A DNA stretch of 64,000 bases, from NCBI GenBank assembly GCA_963576565.1, contig OY755046.1:60305471-60369470 (forward strand), read 5' to 3'. The translations under genes were made by a program, and so were the position numbers. Shown here piece after piece: positions 62,301-64,000 of this stretch; the first letter of the stretch is position 1, and each line of letters begins with the position of its first letter. The notes below the pieces were generated by a model that saw nothing but the letters and a program-made list of their open reading frames with translations, was not told the DNA's origin and made no database searches. The stretch is from Aspidapion aeneum (lineage: Eukaryota; Arthropoda; Insecta; Coleoptera; Brentidae).

Positions 62301-63512
62301 TATTTAAAATTTGGCACTGACAATGTCATTAGGTATCCACACATCTTAAATATTGTTTGTGACTTGTCACAGGAAATACTCCGCACCGTATTTAAAATTT
62401 GCTAATTTTCGGAATTTCAATCGTCAATATCTCGAAAACTAACAAAGATAGAGCCATAGTGTTACATATATCTGTAAAGCTAATTTTTTGCGGAACTTAA
62501 AAATACAAAAATATATAGGAAGTTTTCTTTAAAAAAATTGATCTGATTGTCGCCCCTGTATATTATAACCTATAAAAAATACTAATGGTGGGCCTAAAGT
62601 GGCCATAATTTACCAAACCGAATAGTTTTTGCTTGAACTTTCTACTCCCAATAATAACCAAGTTATAGCGATCTTGCAATTATAAAAAATCACCCTGTAT
62701 ATACTTGTACAGACGTATGCTGAAGATATCGTGGGTACAAAGAATAACCAATGAAGGTGTACTTGACCGAATGCGCAAATCACTTAAACTTCTGATTACA
62801 ATCAAAGAAAGAAAGACCAGATTCATTGGGCATGTAATGAGAGGTGAGAAATACGAACTGCTTAGGCTGATAATTGAGGGAAAGATGCAAGGCAGAAGAT
62901 CAGTTGGAAGACGACAAAACTCTTGCATAAAAGACTTGAGAAGATGGTTTCGCTGCACGTCTGCTGATATTTTCAGAGCAGCGGCTTCTAGAATTATGAT
63001 TGCCAGATGGATCGCCAACCTTTGATAATAAGACGGCGTACTAAGAAGAAGAAAACTCATTATTTAAAAAATGGACCGGTGGTTATCGAACTATTGGAAT
63101 TAAATTTAGTAAAAACCAGTCCCAACGTATTTTAAAAAGTTGAATATCATATATTTTTAACTTTAAAAGAAAATTAATTAAAACCATTTTTCTTTAGGAT
63201 TTAAAAATATTTCAGATAAAATTATAATATACAGGGAGTTTCGTTTTAAAAATGTAATTTTTCTTAAAAAGTCAAAAAAATGTTGAACTAATTTGCTAAT
63301 TTGAACTATTCAGTATTTTTAATATTAACAAAGTTAGTATAATTATAGATACTTAATTTGTAAATTATACTTACATAATTTTTAGGGATGCTGGTATTTT
63401 TCTCAGGTTTTTCTAAAGAATTGCTCATATTTTTCATGTCGTAGAAAGACAACTGAGTAGTATTGCTGAAAGTAAAACTCTGTTGGGTATGTTCTGCTAC
63501 ATCCATAATTCT
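17249..63512 (-). CDS. Voltage-gated calcium channel alpha-2/delta subunit, 26 exons, both ends incomplete
   Basis: This is the extracellular, membrane-anchored auxiliary subunit that promotes surface trafficking and synaptic function of voltage-gated calcium channels. Domain order in the translated exons is: end of the VWA_N region (exons 1-4, with [15 protein letters not shown]), a VWA domain (exons 5-9) with an intact metal site DRSGS and the later LITDGS aspartate, then Cache / VGCC_alpha2 regions (exons 10-19, with [15 protein letters not shown] and [12 protein letters not shown]), and a cysteine-rich delta-like part (exons 21-26). Twenty-six exons total 3738 nt, or 1246 codons with no stop, and all 25 intron phases agree. 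Introns are GT-AG. The signal peptide lies upstream of the window and the C-terminal anchor exon was not found. I am very sure of the family. I cannot decide which insect paralogue this is, so no symbol is given. Confidence 0.95.
17610..18165. repeat. Dispersed repeat R, copy 1 (intron 25)
   Basis: The copy runs from aatactctgccaat through a cgttacagacagacagag block to a palindrome-rich end (actactatagtatagtagt followed by gagctaa). It matches 22868-23465 in the same order. Its last 100 bp is the unit that is tandemly repeated at 49.0-51.6 kb. No coding frame; the end could be Helitron-like (hairpin plus CTAA), but this is inference. Confidence 0.75.
18198..18498 (-). CDS. alpha-2/delta exon 25
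   Basis: The exon encodes [40 protein letters not shown] and ends at DCFNR; phase 1 to phase 2. The start is uncertain. The AG before 18498 has no pyrimidine tract, because a LINE fragment begins about 20 bp upstream. A second in-frame acceptor, ATATTAG, would start the exon at 18477 and remove seven codons. Donor GTAGAC. Confidence 0.8.
18521..18925 (+). mobile_element. LINE family A 3' fragment filling intron 24
   Basis: The fragment starts at [17 protein letters not shown] and continues in broken frames to the tagatagata tail. It takes up about 400 of the 456 bp between exons 24 and 25, in the orientation opposite to the host gene. Confidence 0.85.
18955..19085 (-). CDS. alpha-2/delta exon 24
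   Basis: The exon encodes [20 protein letters not shown] and an acidic tail ([13 protein letters not shown]). It is 131 nt, phase 2 to phase 1. Acceptor TTCCAG, donor GTAAAA. The acidic stretch is probably a poorly conserved linker. Confidence 0.85.
19128..19425 (-). repeat. SINE-like dispersed repeat, copy 1
   Basis: This 290-bp block is the reverse complement of 46190-46490, sharing gaagacccagtgggcc-type, tattgatcatcagcttgcc and ccccgcccaagacagg-type words at moderate identity. I see no tRNA-like box pair I would trust, so the class is open. Confidence 0.65.
19470..19950 (-). mobile_element. LINE family B 3' fragment (intron 23)
   Basis: Two overlapping frames read [20 protein letters not shown], then [20 protein letters not shown] and [20 protein letters not shown]. 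This is the C-terminal end of a LINE reverse transcriptase polyprotein, broken by a deletion near 19670. Confidence 0.85.
20053..20150 (-). CDS. alpha-2/delta exon 23 (hydrophobic segment)
   Basis: The exon encodes [20 protein letters not shown] and then [11 protein letters not shown]. About 20 hydrophobic residues stand in the delta-side part of the protein. It is 98 nt, phase 0 to phase 2. Acceptor TTTTTTAAG, donor GTAAGA. Confidence 0.9.
20395..21045 (+). mobile_element. LINE family A fragment (intron 22)
   Basis: The frame at 20390-20674 reads [18 protein letters not shown] and [16 protein letters not shown], then decayed sequence with WNKC-type and GRPRM-type remnants. It ends in the usual family-A 3' region near 21040. 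Confidence 0.85.
21188..21308 (-). CDS. alpha-2/delta exon 22
   Basis: The exon encodes [20 protein letters not shown] and [16 protein letters not shown]. It is 121 nt, phase 2 to phase 0. Acceptor AATTTTTAG, donor GTAAGT. Confidence 0.94.
21420..22620. other. Intron 21, possible TIR element at 21795-22580
   Basis: aggccacgagcctc near 21798 and the reverse complement of gaggatcgtggcccg near 22560 look like paired ends (about 14 bp, one mismatch). No coding sequence. The remaining sequence is unassigned. Confidence 0.3.
22622..22648. repeat. (CT)n microsatellite
   Basis: Thirteen CT dinucleotides lie about 27 bp beyond the donor of exon 21, on its intron side. Confidence 0.9.
22675..22808 (-). 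CDS. alpha-2/delta exon 21
   Basis: The exon encodes [20 protein letters not shown] and [20 protein letters not shown], with the four cysteines expected in this part of the family. It is 134 nt, phase 0 to phase 2. Acceptor AATTTTTAG, donor GTAAGT. Confidence 0.95.
22868..23465. repeat. Dispersed repeat R, copy 2 (intron 20)
   Basis: Same order of blocks as 17610-18165, ending in actactatagtatagtata and gagctaa. It is slightly longer because of a larger cagacagacatacagacag stretch. Confidence 0.8.
23580..24060. repeat. Degenerate TCGAAACG minisatellite
   Basis: About 20 diverged units of 12-20 bp with the core cGAA-cG-aaaa (gtcgaaacgtaaaa, gccgaaccgcataaaa, atcgaaacg) fill this part of intron 20. 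Confidence 0.7.
24260..24411 (-). CDS. alpha-2/delta exon 20
   Basis: The exon encodes [12 protein letters not shown] and [20 protein letters not shown]. It is 152 nt, phase 1 to phase 0. Acceptor TTTTTGACAG, donor GTAAGT. Confidence 0.95.
24492..24604 (-). CDS. alpha-2/delta exon 19
   Basis: The exon encodes [20 protein letters not shown] and then FVYSVPHDV, a conserved block. It is 113 nt, phase 2 to phase 1. Acceptor TTTTTTCAG, donor GTACGT. Confidence 0.95.
24793..24860. repeat. (AT)n microsatellite
   Basis: About 34 uninterrupted AT dinucleotides directly abut the 3' end of the family-B-like LINE that follows, so it probably grew from that element's tail. Confidence 0.95.
24865..25990 (-). 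mobile_element. LINE, family B relative, with reverse transcriptase
   Basis: An open 117-codon frame ends [10 protein letters not shown] and holds [20 protein letters not shown] and [12 protein letters not shown]. An upstream frame (25455-25715) has [13 protein letters not shown], the catalytic reverse transcriptase box with F-A-D-D, and [11 protein letters not shown]. Stops and frameshifts separate the pieces. It lies on the host-gene strand. Confidence 0.88.
26060..26300. mobile_element. MITE with TTGAGGAGCAACTTATCAAAA ends
   Basis: The first 23 bp are repeated in perfect reverse complement at the right end. The inside is non-coding, about 240 bp in all. Confidence 0.85.
26344..26454 (-). 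CDS. alpha-2/delta exon 18
   Basis: The exon encodes [20 protein letters not shown], then [23 protein letters not shown] is a strong family motif. It is 111 nt, phase 2 in and out. Acceptor TGTCCAG, donor GTAAGT. Confidence 0.93.
26540..27010 (-). mobile_element. LINE family B 3' fragment (intron 17)
   Basis: The frame 26699-26962 reads [26 protein letters not shown]-type and [15 protein letters not shown]. It is closely related to 19470-19950 and to 63560-64000. Confidence 0.85.
27030..27359. other. Rest of intron 17
   Basis: AT-rich sequence between the LINE and the microexon, with no gene or repeat seen. Confidence 0.4.
27360..27392 (-). CDS. alpha-2/delta exon 17, 33-nt microexon
   Basis: This is a 33-nt exon, phase 2 in and out, reading [10 protein letters not shown] with shared codons at each end. 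The acceptor is the pyrimidine-rich tract ending TTTTAAAG and the donor is GTATGG. The chosen acceptor keeps the frame; the next AG, 8 nt downstream, would break it. Exon 16 could also join exon 18 directly in frame, so this is either constitutive or an optional 11-residue insert. Confidence 0.62.
27393..27760. other. Intron 16
   Basis: AT-rich; nothing beyond the splice sites is recognised. Confidence 0.4.
27761..27869 (-). CDS. alpha-2/delta exon 16
   Basis: The exon encodes [20 protein letters not shown] and [16 protein letters not shown]. It is 109 nt, phase 1 to phase 2. Acceptor ATTTTTAG, donor GTAAGT. Confidence 0.9.
27890..28165 (-). mobile_element. Jockey/I-type LINE, 3' end
   Basis: The frame reads [20 protein letters not shown], a classic end of I/Jockey-group LINE polyproteins after the cysteine cluster. 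It appears to be the downstream half of the LINE at 29170-30110, separated by about 1 kb. Confidence 0.75.
28170..29165. other. About 1 kb of sequence inside the split LINE
   Basis: The stretch has G-rich words (ttttggggggtctggggggg) and an aagatggcggagggagcac block. I found no paired ends or coding frame, so the kind of insertion is unknown. Confidence 0.4.
29170..30110 (-). mobile_element. I/Jockey-type LINE with RNase H domain, broken
   Basis: Reading down the minus strand: [19 protein letters not shown] (first catalytic Asp), [15 protein letters not shown] (Glu), [10 protein letters not shown] (Asp), then after a frameshift near 29605 [20 protein letters not shown] (last Asp), and [15 protein letters not shown]. 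All four RNase H acidic residues are present, but the frame is broken, so it is dead. It lies between exons 15 and 16. Confidence 0.9.
30214..30326 (-). CDS. alpha-2/delta exon 15
   Basis: The exon encodes [20 protein letters not shown] to WAWTKRD. It is 113 nt, phase 2 to phase 1. Acceptor AATTTCAG, donor GTAAGT. Confidence 0.92.
30327..30820. other. Intron 14, left part
   Basis: AT-rich, with no coding sign. gtgtgttcctaaccctg near 30360 may be an eroded CAGGG-type terminus. Confidence 0.4.
30827..31090. mobile_element. Possible CAGGGTGTT-ended MITE
   Basis: The left end CAGGGTGTTCC and right end GAACACCCTG are inverted and flanked by TATA on both sides. Only about 12 bp pair. Confidence 0.5.
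31095..32485. other. Cluster of eroded CAGGGTG-type repeats
   Basis: cagggtgagttc (31224), acagagtgtt (31334), cagggtgattgacc (31685), acactctgtata (31935) and catcctgtata (32363) suggest several overlapping old MITEs. The ends do not pair well enough to draw borders. Confidence 0.4.
32490..33135 (+). mobile_element. LINE C-terminal fragment with cysteine cluster
   Basis: The frame 32749-33084 reads [40 protein letters not shown] and [15 protein letters not shown]: RNase H tail plus the C-x2-C-x-H-x-C-like cluster typical of I/R1/Jockey LINEs. A stop at 32690 separates it from the upstream frame. GC content is clearly higher than its surroundings. Confidence 0.8.
33183..33385 (-). CDS. alpha-2/delta exon 14
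   Basis: The exon encodes [20 protein letters not shown] and [13 protein letters not shown], ending at HPDW. It is 203 nt, phase 0 to phase 2. Acceptor TTTTTTTTAG, donor GTAAGT. Confidence 0.94.
33530..35107 (+). mobile_element. LINE family A, longest copy (intron 13)
   Basis: In order: the linker ([30 protein letters not shown]), reverse transcriptase blocks ([33 protein letters not shown]), the catalytic box [13 protein letters not shown] in decayed sequence, and the 3' region ending in a gatagata-type tail. Several stops and deletions. It ends next to the donor of exon 13. Confidence 0.88.
35118..35294 (-). CDS. alpha-2/delta exon 13
   Basis: Fifty-nine codons from [20 protein letters not shown] to CHLDNL, phase 0/0. 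LINE copies of opposite orientation lie on both sides. The plus-strand copy ends within about 5-10 bp of this exon's donor. Because the exon is phase 0/0, skipping it would not shift the frame. Confidence 0.94.
35345..36000 (-). mobile_element. LINE family A, inverted copy (intron 12)
   Basis: Frames 35637-35996 and 35338-35520 read [39 protein letters not shown] and [20 protein letters not shown]. It faces the copy at 33530-35107, with exon 13 between them. Confidence 0.88.
36115..36189 (-). CDS. alpha-2/delta exon 12
   Basis: Twenty-five codons, [20 protein letters not shown] then DLRPV, the Cache-domain core. Phase 0/0. Acceptor TTTTTGTAG, donor GTAAGT. Confidence 0.95.
36415..36495 (-). 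CDS. alpha-2/delta exon 11
   Basis: Twenty-seven codons, [20 protein letters not shown] and a short tail, phase 0/0. LGVAGTDVP is a hallmark of the alpha-2/delta Cache region. The intron before it is the longest after intron 1 (about 7.4 kb) and is full of foldbacks. Confidence 0.93.
36620..36720 (+). mobile_element. Short LINE reverse transcriptase fragment
   Basis: One frame reads [16 protein letters not shown], the conserved second block of LINE reverse transcriptases. Only about 100 bp is recognisable. Confidence 0.65.
36866..37232. mobile_element. Possible MITE with inverted CAGTCGTATAAAAA ends
   Basis: tttttatacgactgctaataaag near 36885 pairs with acaagacagtcgtataaaaag near 37200. Inside are CG-rich patches (tgtagacctcgccttcggctc) and repeated gcgtgcgcaaaa. 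Confidence 0.55.
37240..38310. other. Intron 10, unassigned left part with short repeats
   Basis: Holds a block at 37795-37990 (tatcgtggcaatctcgccgt, then gtctgtccgtcccgcg) that looks like an old transposon fragment. The part at 38150-38220 is repeated directly near 40395-40455 (tactagaaaaacctgg). Confidence 0.4.
38317..38377. repeat. (AT)n microsatellite
   Basis: About 30 AT units, interrupted once by a C, ending exactly at the CAGGGTG end of the palindrome. Confidence 0.9.
38378..39801. mobile_element. 1424-bp palindromic element with CAGGGTGTCCC ends
   Basis: The two halves are near-perfect reverse complements (arms about 690 bp, centre near 39085), ending in CAGGGTGTCCCATTAAGG and its complement, with TA on both sides. 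No coding sequence. Copied words include tatctcagatactagtacag and tgcattttatgacaaaact. Confidence 0.9.
39825..40350. mobile_element. Second foldback, about 525 bp
   Basis: tagtccagctgatttttgta near 39832 pairs with tacaaaaatcaagctggacc near 40308, and agcccgcttcattttt pairs with aaaataaagcgggct. Arms of about 200 bp flank a unique centre of about 130 bp. Confidence 0.8.
40735..43820. mobile_element. Foldback element split by a 2.4-kb insertion
   Basis: A roughly 135-bp terminal repeat (tgggtagctc-aaagcttaacc ... gttgacagttaactgtttcg ... acactgcttggtc) is found twice in opposite orientation: once intact at 43684-43820, and once broken into 40832-40897 plus 43305-43372. The break is filled by the element at 40898-43304. 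A direct copy of the interior end precedes it at 40736-40831. Confidence 0.7.
40898..43304. mobile_element. CAGCGTTGCC-ended DNA element, no transposase
   Basis: The ends CAGCGTTGCC-aGGTC and its inverted partner pair over 10 bp plus a further GGTC. Both subterminal regions repeat cagtagat (several copies at 40925-40970 and 43180-43295), as transposase binding sites often do. The end sequence resembles hAT termini, but no clean 8-bp duplication is visible. The interior is non-coding. Confidence 0.65.
43852..44053 (-). CDS. alpha-2/delta exon 10
   Basis: The exon encodes [12 protein letters not shown] and then [20 protein letters not shown]. The terminal part matches the family block just before the GVAGTDVP motif. 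It is 202 nt, phase 2 to phase 0. Acceptor TTTTTTTAAG, donor GTAAGT. Confidence 0.93.
44186..44345 (-). CDS. alpha-2/delta exon 9
   Basis: The exon encodes [20 protein letters not shown] and [16 protein letters not shown], the link from VWA to the Cache part. It is 160 nt, phase 1 to phase 2. Acceptor TTATTTTAG, donor GTAATT. Confidence 0.94.
44554..45473. mobile_element. MITE with GGATGATTCTAC ends, copy 2
   Basis: Almost the same sequence as 13863-14778 in the same orientation, including the ctcattcctctgg words; the last bases of the right end are altered. It lies in intron 8. Confidence 0.88.
45658..45846 (-). CDS. alpha-2/delta exon 8 (VWA end)
   Basis: The exon encodes [20 protein letters not shown] and then [10 protein letters not shown] and [10 protein letters not shown]. 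The TDG aspartate is the third MIDAS position. It is 189 nt, phase 1 in and out. Acceptor TTTTTCAATAG, donor GTGAGT. Confidence 0.95.
45934..46066 (-). CDS. alpha-2/delta exon 7 (VWA)
   Basis: The exon encodes [14 protein letters not shown] to [10 protein letters not shown] within the VWA fold. It is 133 nt, phase 0 to phase 1. Acceptor TTTTTCCTAG, donor GTACGC. Confidence 0.93.
46190..46490 (+). repeat. SINE-like dispersed repeat, copy 2 (intron 6)
   Basis: Reverse complement of 19128-19425; shared words include accggaggtaggg, gatgatcaataca and ttgggtcttcatgt. Confidence 0.65.
46645..46798 (-). CDS. alpha-2/delta exon 6 (VWA, metal site)
   Basis: The exon encodes [20 protein letters not shown] and [11 protein letters not shown]. 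With exon 5 it completes DxSxS, the MIDAS motif that VWA domains use to hold a divalent cation. It is 154 nt and leaves in phase 0. Acceptor TTTTCAG, donor GTACGT. Confidence 0.96.
47000..47111 (-). CDS. alpha-2/delta exon 5 (VWA start)
   Basis: The exon encodes [20 protein letters not shown] and [10 protein letters not shown]. It ends in phase 2 inside the metal-site motif, so DRSGS is split across the junction with exon 6. Acceptor TTTTCAG, donor GTTAGT. Confidence 0.95.
47183..47314 (-). CDS. alpha-2/delta exon 4
   Basis: The exon encodes the block from [13 protein letters not shown] to [15 protein letters not shown], which leads into the VWA domain. It is 132 nt, phase 1 in and phase 1 out. 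Acceptor TTTTTAG, donor GTTCGT, slightly weak. Confidence 0.93.
47388..47541 (-). CDS. alpha-2/delta exon 3
   Basis: The exon encodes [16 protein letters not shown] to VPINVYEK in the VWA_N region. Acceptor CTTACAG, donor GTAAGT. It starts in phase 0 and ends in phase 1 after 154 nt. Confidence 0.9.
47600..49012. repeat. Duplicated 0.53-kb intron blocks, left side
   Basis: Blocks starting near 48085 and 48620 repeat with a spacing of about 535 bp (cagcc-ataa-ac-caaaaaggaggtagaatg, aacagatcttgatgtagtt, ctaaataccactg). The stretch before 48 kb is a more diverged relative. These belong to the same family as 51600-52486. Confidence 0.75.
49013..51598. repeat. Tandem array, about 25 units of 103 bp
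   Basis: Each unit reads catctgaaacgcaaagatat, aatcggagcaac, a T-run, atcgaaaaaattaggatcac, catagcttacac and a small palindrome (actactattgtgtagt). Units differ by a few bases, mostly in the A and T runs. The sequence is the end of dispersed repeat R. The array interrupts one of the 0.53-kb blocks, whose halves resume at either side. Confidence 0.97.
51599..52486. repeat. Duplicated intron blocks, right side, reaching exon 2
   Basis: Another block copy (51605-52270) and the parental-looking copy that leads into the donor of exon 2. The block at 51761-51780 repeats the last bases of exon 2 with a possible donor (GTATAT). Confidence 0.8.
52487..52663 (-). CDS. alpha-2/delta exon 2
   Basis: Fifty-nine codons, phase 0/0, including [18 protein letters not shown], a pattern typical of insect alpha-2/delta N-terminal regions. 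Acceptor TTTTTTCCTAG, donor GTATGT. Its last 18-20 bases recur, together with the adjoining intron, in the intron-2 duplications at about 51.77 and 48.59 kb. Confidence 0.88.
52830..53545 (+). pseudogene. mariner transposase (irritans-like), truncated
   Basis: Decayed frames read [36 protein letters not shown], then [20 protein letters not shown] and [20 protein letters not shown]. The helix-turn-helix part and first catalytic Asp are present, while the second and third acidic residues are lost because the element stops where LINE sequence begins. A stop is seen at 53376, a frameshift is near 53085, and the first codon is not ATG. Confidence 0.88.
53546..53587 (+). mobile_element. LINE fragment, left piece
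   Basis: The read RLEAFDM at this end joins YRRMLKISW on the other side of the mariner-like element (62698 onward), so both pieces are one LINE fragment split by that insertion. Confidence 0.65.
53966..54450 (-). repeat. BEL/Pao 3' LTR
   Basis: 485 bp, the same length and, as far as I can read, the same bases as the 5' LTR. Confidence 0.96.
54659..60085 (-). CDS. BEL/Pao Gag-Pol polyprotein, 1808 aa
   Basis: One uninterrupted frame encodes everything the element needs to copy itself. Gag-like domain about residues 90-290 ([25 protein letters not shown]); cysteine/histidine knuckles about 365-425 ([14 protein letters not shown]); a low-complexity N/Q/S linker; aspartic protease with [12 protein letters not shown] at about 547; reverse transcriptase about 850-1090 with the catalytic FMDD at about 958; RNase H with GFCDASELG at about 1132 and FSDSQVTL further on; integrase with an HHCC zinc part near 1453 and the acidic triad in CLDYAGP (1518), TSDRGSNF (1587) and GLAEAGVK (1627); and a DUF5641-type C-terminus ending RPVVKLCPL. 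The length is normal for the family. No stop, frameshift or lost catalytic residue was seen, so the element may be active. Confidence 0.97.
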   Translation of the reverse strand: MSLKKLENQRKVSISRITETYNLGTKAKSDSSSLPIFKAFYESLDDHYEQFKNIHNDIIGLLKDDDDDEFEVQDKIRRDTDLFYHQAKVLFSSLCSDSVHSNFTPATSHYSRSDDLGPLKVPCFNGNVKKWPTFYDVYSCLVHENSNYSDIRKFQHLLTFLEGEPLNILSSIKLTASNYAIAWKVLTDRYQNKRLLASTYWNSIYYANSLKGNQSAKDLRVLVDTFSENIAALENLEFPVTSWCFCLFSILLSKIDQTTRTAFELKYSTTEIPTYQNLIQFLINQCRALETVQLSPQNTQMQPSTSKQQKPNYSNSSNQKYNSYSNNQYKSSPPSNFLAHTHSQVANKQSNIQFRQNQQPYKCKLCNNSFHPLSQCGVFISKSPSDRFTYVKQQSLCINCLRSNHQVIDCSSTYNCRVCRHRHHSLIHLSQTTDLIRQNSSQSFVNSSQNSNQNSNLNQSFNSNQVAVPSTGTNLSYQNSNSSLSQQNPSFVQPSSNSIQINSNPNTSTNQYSSLSTLTPRTTVLLATIKLEVLDSRGNYQPVRALLDSGSQANLISEACLNRLGLPRNKISIPVLGLNQSSSATNGISTCTIRALGQQEPTFSIQVFVLPKLCSNMPSIQVDSSNWSHISNLKLADNQFYNPGPIDLLLGAQLYTEIVQSGRIPGPHGLPSAFETVFGWVLMGQTQNINISPQVNSYFTSCEQSLDFNIRRFWELESIKSKTFLSPEEKRCEEIFQKTTTRDISGRFTVNLPFRHIDPPDLGDTYSVACRQFLSLESRLIKNSNFYSMYSDFMREYLKNGHMSLIPRSEPRPQLCSYLPHHGVLRLDKSTTKLRVVFNPSIKGSKGLSMNETLLIGPKLQADISEILLKFRFYSIVFLTDIKQHFLQIQINPIHRDYQRLLWRFDPNEPLQEYRLNTVTFGVSSSPYLAIRTLRELAILEAKNYPEASQVLLNNIFMDDICCGANSLEGALSLQKDLIALLKLGKFELRKWASNNPKLLSHLSPADCQIPVTFEDDSSTSIKVLGLQWHPSTDTFTYSCTPCEKPCTKRNILSAIAKIWDPIGFLSPVSFLAKVIMQKLWLCKTDWDEIPPDPIKTLWNQFNNQLTTLSNLCIPRHIFSNNIQRCQLLGFCDASELGYASCVYVRVELPNKIIKTALVMGKSRVAPLHTISIPRLELLGATLLADLLELVIRTYSSLLVIDEILAFSDSQVTLHWVTSSPHKWKTFVANRVSRIQETIPEVPWYHITSLENPADCASRGLSPNNLINHPLWFHGPPWITLPTTEWQIQRFINERSLGVPDEVLKEEKPENSVVLTAEIQNQNFFDRLIDKISNLNTIQKIICHFLRLIHNRKTSVDPLSGVFSAFELHKALLVLVKRVQEECFSDIIQKIQNTQLLPKPFRKLAPFLDELGFLRVGGRLRHSQLSFEAKHPLLLPKSHRLTQLIIIQTHNENLHPGINTVQYLIRQKFWIMSSRRAIQRVLLQCIPCFRLKPKPYTPYMSDLPSFRTSQLKCFSHVCLDYAGPIKTFVGQRRRGAQVGKSYIAVFVDTSVKAIHIELVSDLTTEACIAALRRFVARRGTCVQITSDRGSNFVGAIKELHNLSKLASESLKIKWCLNSPGAPHLNGLAEAGVKSIKTHLYRVIGDQILTFEELYTLLAQIEALLNSRPLCEQSSDPNDLTSLTPGHFLTMEPLNSCPDPDLSTLKVNTLNRWQLIQRIHADFWKRWKLEYLNTLQQRSKWSDPSVEIKLDTLVLIKDETRPPLHWLLGRIVSVHPGRDNYIRVATVKTQHGLFTRPVVKLCPLPLDAH
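60647..61131 (-). repeat. BEL/Pao 5' LTR
   Basis: 485 bp. The promoter and transcript start of the element should lie here. About 560 bp of leader separate it from the start codon at 60085. Confidence 0.96.
61240..62290 (-). pseudogene. mariner/IS630-type transposase, frameshifted
   Basis: Frames in order: [20 protein letters not shown] and [17 protein letters not shown] (helix-turn-helix), [13 protein letters not shown] (first Asp), [20 protein letters not shown] (second Asp), [15 protein letters not shown] (third Asp), and GDWYEHLV at the end. I count 40 residues between the second and third Asp, so it would be a DD40D type. At least three frameshifts (near 61915, 61615 and 61420) and a stop near 61340 make it inactive. 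BEL/Pao sits just downstream of the coding end. Confidence 0.88.
62698..63060 (+). mobile_element. LINE reverse transcriptase C-terminal fragment, right piece
   Basis: An open 106-codon frame reads [39 protein letters not shown] and [20 protein letters not shown], the post-RT region of an RTE/CR1-like LINE distinct from families A and B. It continues the piece left of 53588. Confidence 0.85.
63061..63374. other. Intron 1, part next to exon 1
   Basis: AT-rich; acagggagttt near 63231 may be an eroded CAGGG terminus. Nothing else is seen. Confidence 0.4.
63375..63512 (-). CDS. alpha-2/delta exon 1 (first in window)
   Basis: Forty-six codons starting [12 protein letters not shown], phase 0 at both ends. 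The acceptor is a T-rich tract ending TTTTAG, and the TAG would be an in-frame stop, which fixes the boundary. The donor is GTAAGT. It belongs to the N-terminal VWA_N part of the protein. The exon with the start codon and signal peptide must lie beyond 64 kb. Confidence 0.8.
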
Positions 63513-63559
63513 CTAAAAAAAATACACATAATACAATAATAATACATTTTTAAATACAA

Positions 63560-64000
63560 AAAAAACAATGAGTATGTATATACTTGGGTGTCACATTTGA
63601 TAAGACAGGAACAGACTGTAAAGAAATGGAAAAAAGAATAGTAAAAGTCAAAAAGGTTATTGGATGTCTTAACAGAGTTTTAGCGAGCAGAAAGATAAAA
63701 AGTAATATAAAATTTAACATATGAAACAATGGTGAAAAGCACGCTGTTGTATGGAATAGAGAGTTTTCGCGTAACAGAAAAACACAAAACAAAAATGGAA
63801 CGTGTCGAAATGGCTGCAATAAGAAGATCAATGAGAATATCTAGAACAGATCATATAAGAAATCAGATCATAAAAGAATGGGAATCGAGAAAAGCATAAC
63901 GGATAACATCACTAAAGGACATTTGATATGGTACGGCCATGTACAACGGATGAACGACGAAAGATTACCAAAGCATTTCCTAGAATGGCAACCCATAAAG
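63560..64000 (+). mobile_element. LINE family B 3' fragment, running off the window
   Basis: Decayed frames match the other family-B copies ([13 protein letters not shown], [30 protein letters not shown]). It lies upstream of exon 1 in the orientation opposite to the gene, and is cut by the window end. Confidence 0.85.

Larger units (their letters stand above)
53588..62697 (-). mobile_element. Long-TIR mariner-like element, split by BEL/Pao
   Basis: The ends at 53588 and 62697 start CAGGGTGATTTTTTATAATTGC and are flanked by TA. The inverted repeats extend about 325 bp on each side (to about 53918 and from about 62375), which is long for this superfamily. Without the retrotransposon the element is about 1.94 kb and encodes one transposase on the minus strand. 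Confidence 0.9.

Noticed and set aside
62680..63060. A 126-codon minus-strand frame
   Set aside because: It is antisense to the LINE fragment, whose plus-strand frame has recognisable LINE motifs.

Overview
The window looks like a stretch of a large, transposon-rich insect genome. A chrysomelid-type beetle would fit, but that is a guess from the style of the repeats and introns, not a measurement. The one host gene I can support runs along the minus strand through three quarters of the window, from 63512 down to 17249. It encodes a voltage-gated calcium channel alpha-2/delta subunit. I placed 26 exons by reading splice sites. Their lengths add up to 3738 nt, exactly 1246 codons, and every intron phase matches its neighbour. 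The signal-peptide end lies beyond 64 kb. The last C-terminal exon (membrane anchor) was not found and should lie below 17.2 kb or outside the window.

Layout. 1-17 kb lies downstream of the gene and is made of mobile elements: a CAGGG-ended MITE, a BEL/Pao-type retroelement remnant that carries a long coiled-coil reading frame (2.9-5.0 kb), a THAP-domain DNA transposon split by a LINE, a hAT-type MITE with a clean 8-bp target duplication, a 2.4-kb foldback with another MITE inside, and a decayed LINE. 17-48 kb holds alpha-2/delta exons 3 to 26, with introns full of LINE fragments, foldbacks and MITEs. 47.6-52.5 kb is one intron made of 0.5-kb duplicated blocks plus about 25 copies of a 103-bp tandem repeat. 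52.8-63.1 kb is a nested stack: a LINE fragment is split by a long-TIR mariner-like element, which is itself split by an intact BEL/Pao retrotransposon whose two 485-bp LTRs look identical.

The genes do not form an operon or pathway. The biology here is one neuronal channel gene whose introns collect transposons. The observation most worth following is the retroelement at 2.9-5.0 kb. Its protease start and its pol C-terminus flank a 430-residue coiled coil that stands where reverse transcriptase, RNase H and integrase should be, which looks like capture of a non-retroelement sequence. Also notable are duplicated blocks in intron 2 that carry the end of exon 2 and one extra splice donor, an array grown from the end of a dispersed repeat, and introns whose splice sites touch LINE insertions. 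No rRNA, tRNA or CRISPR array was recognised. All family names come from reading motifs; no database search was run.
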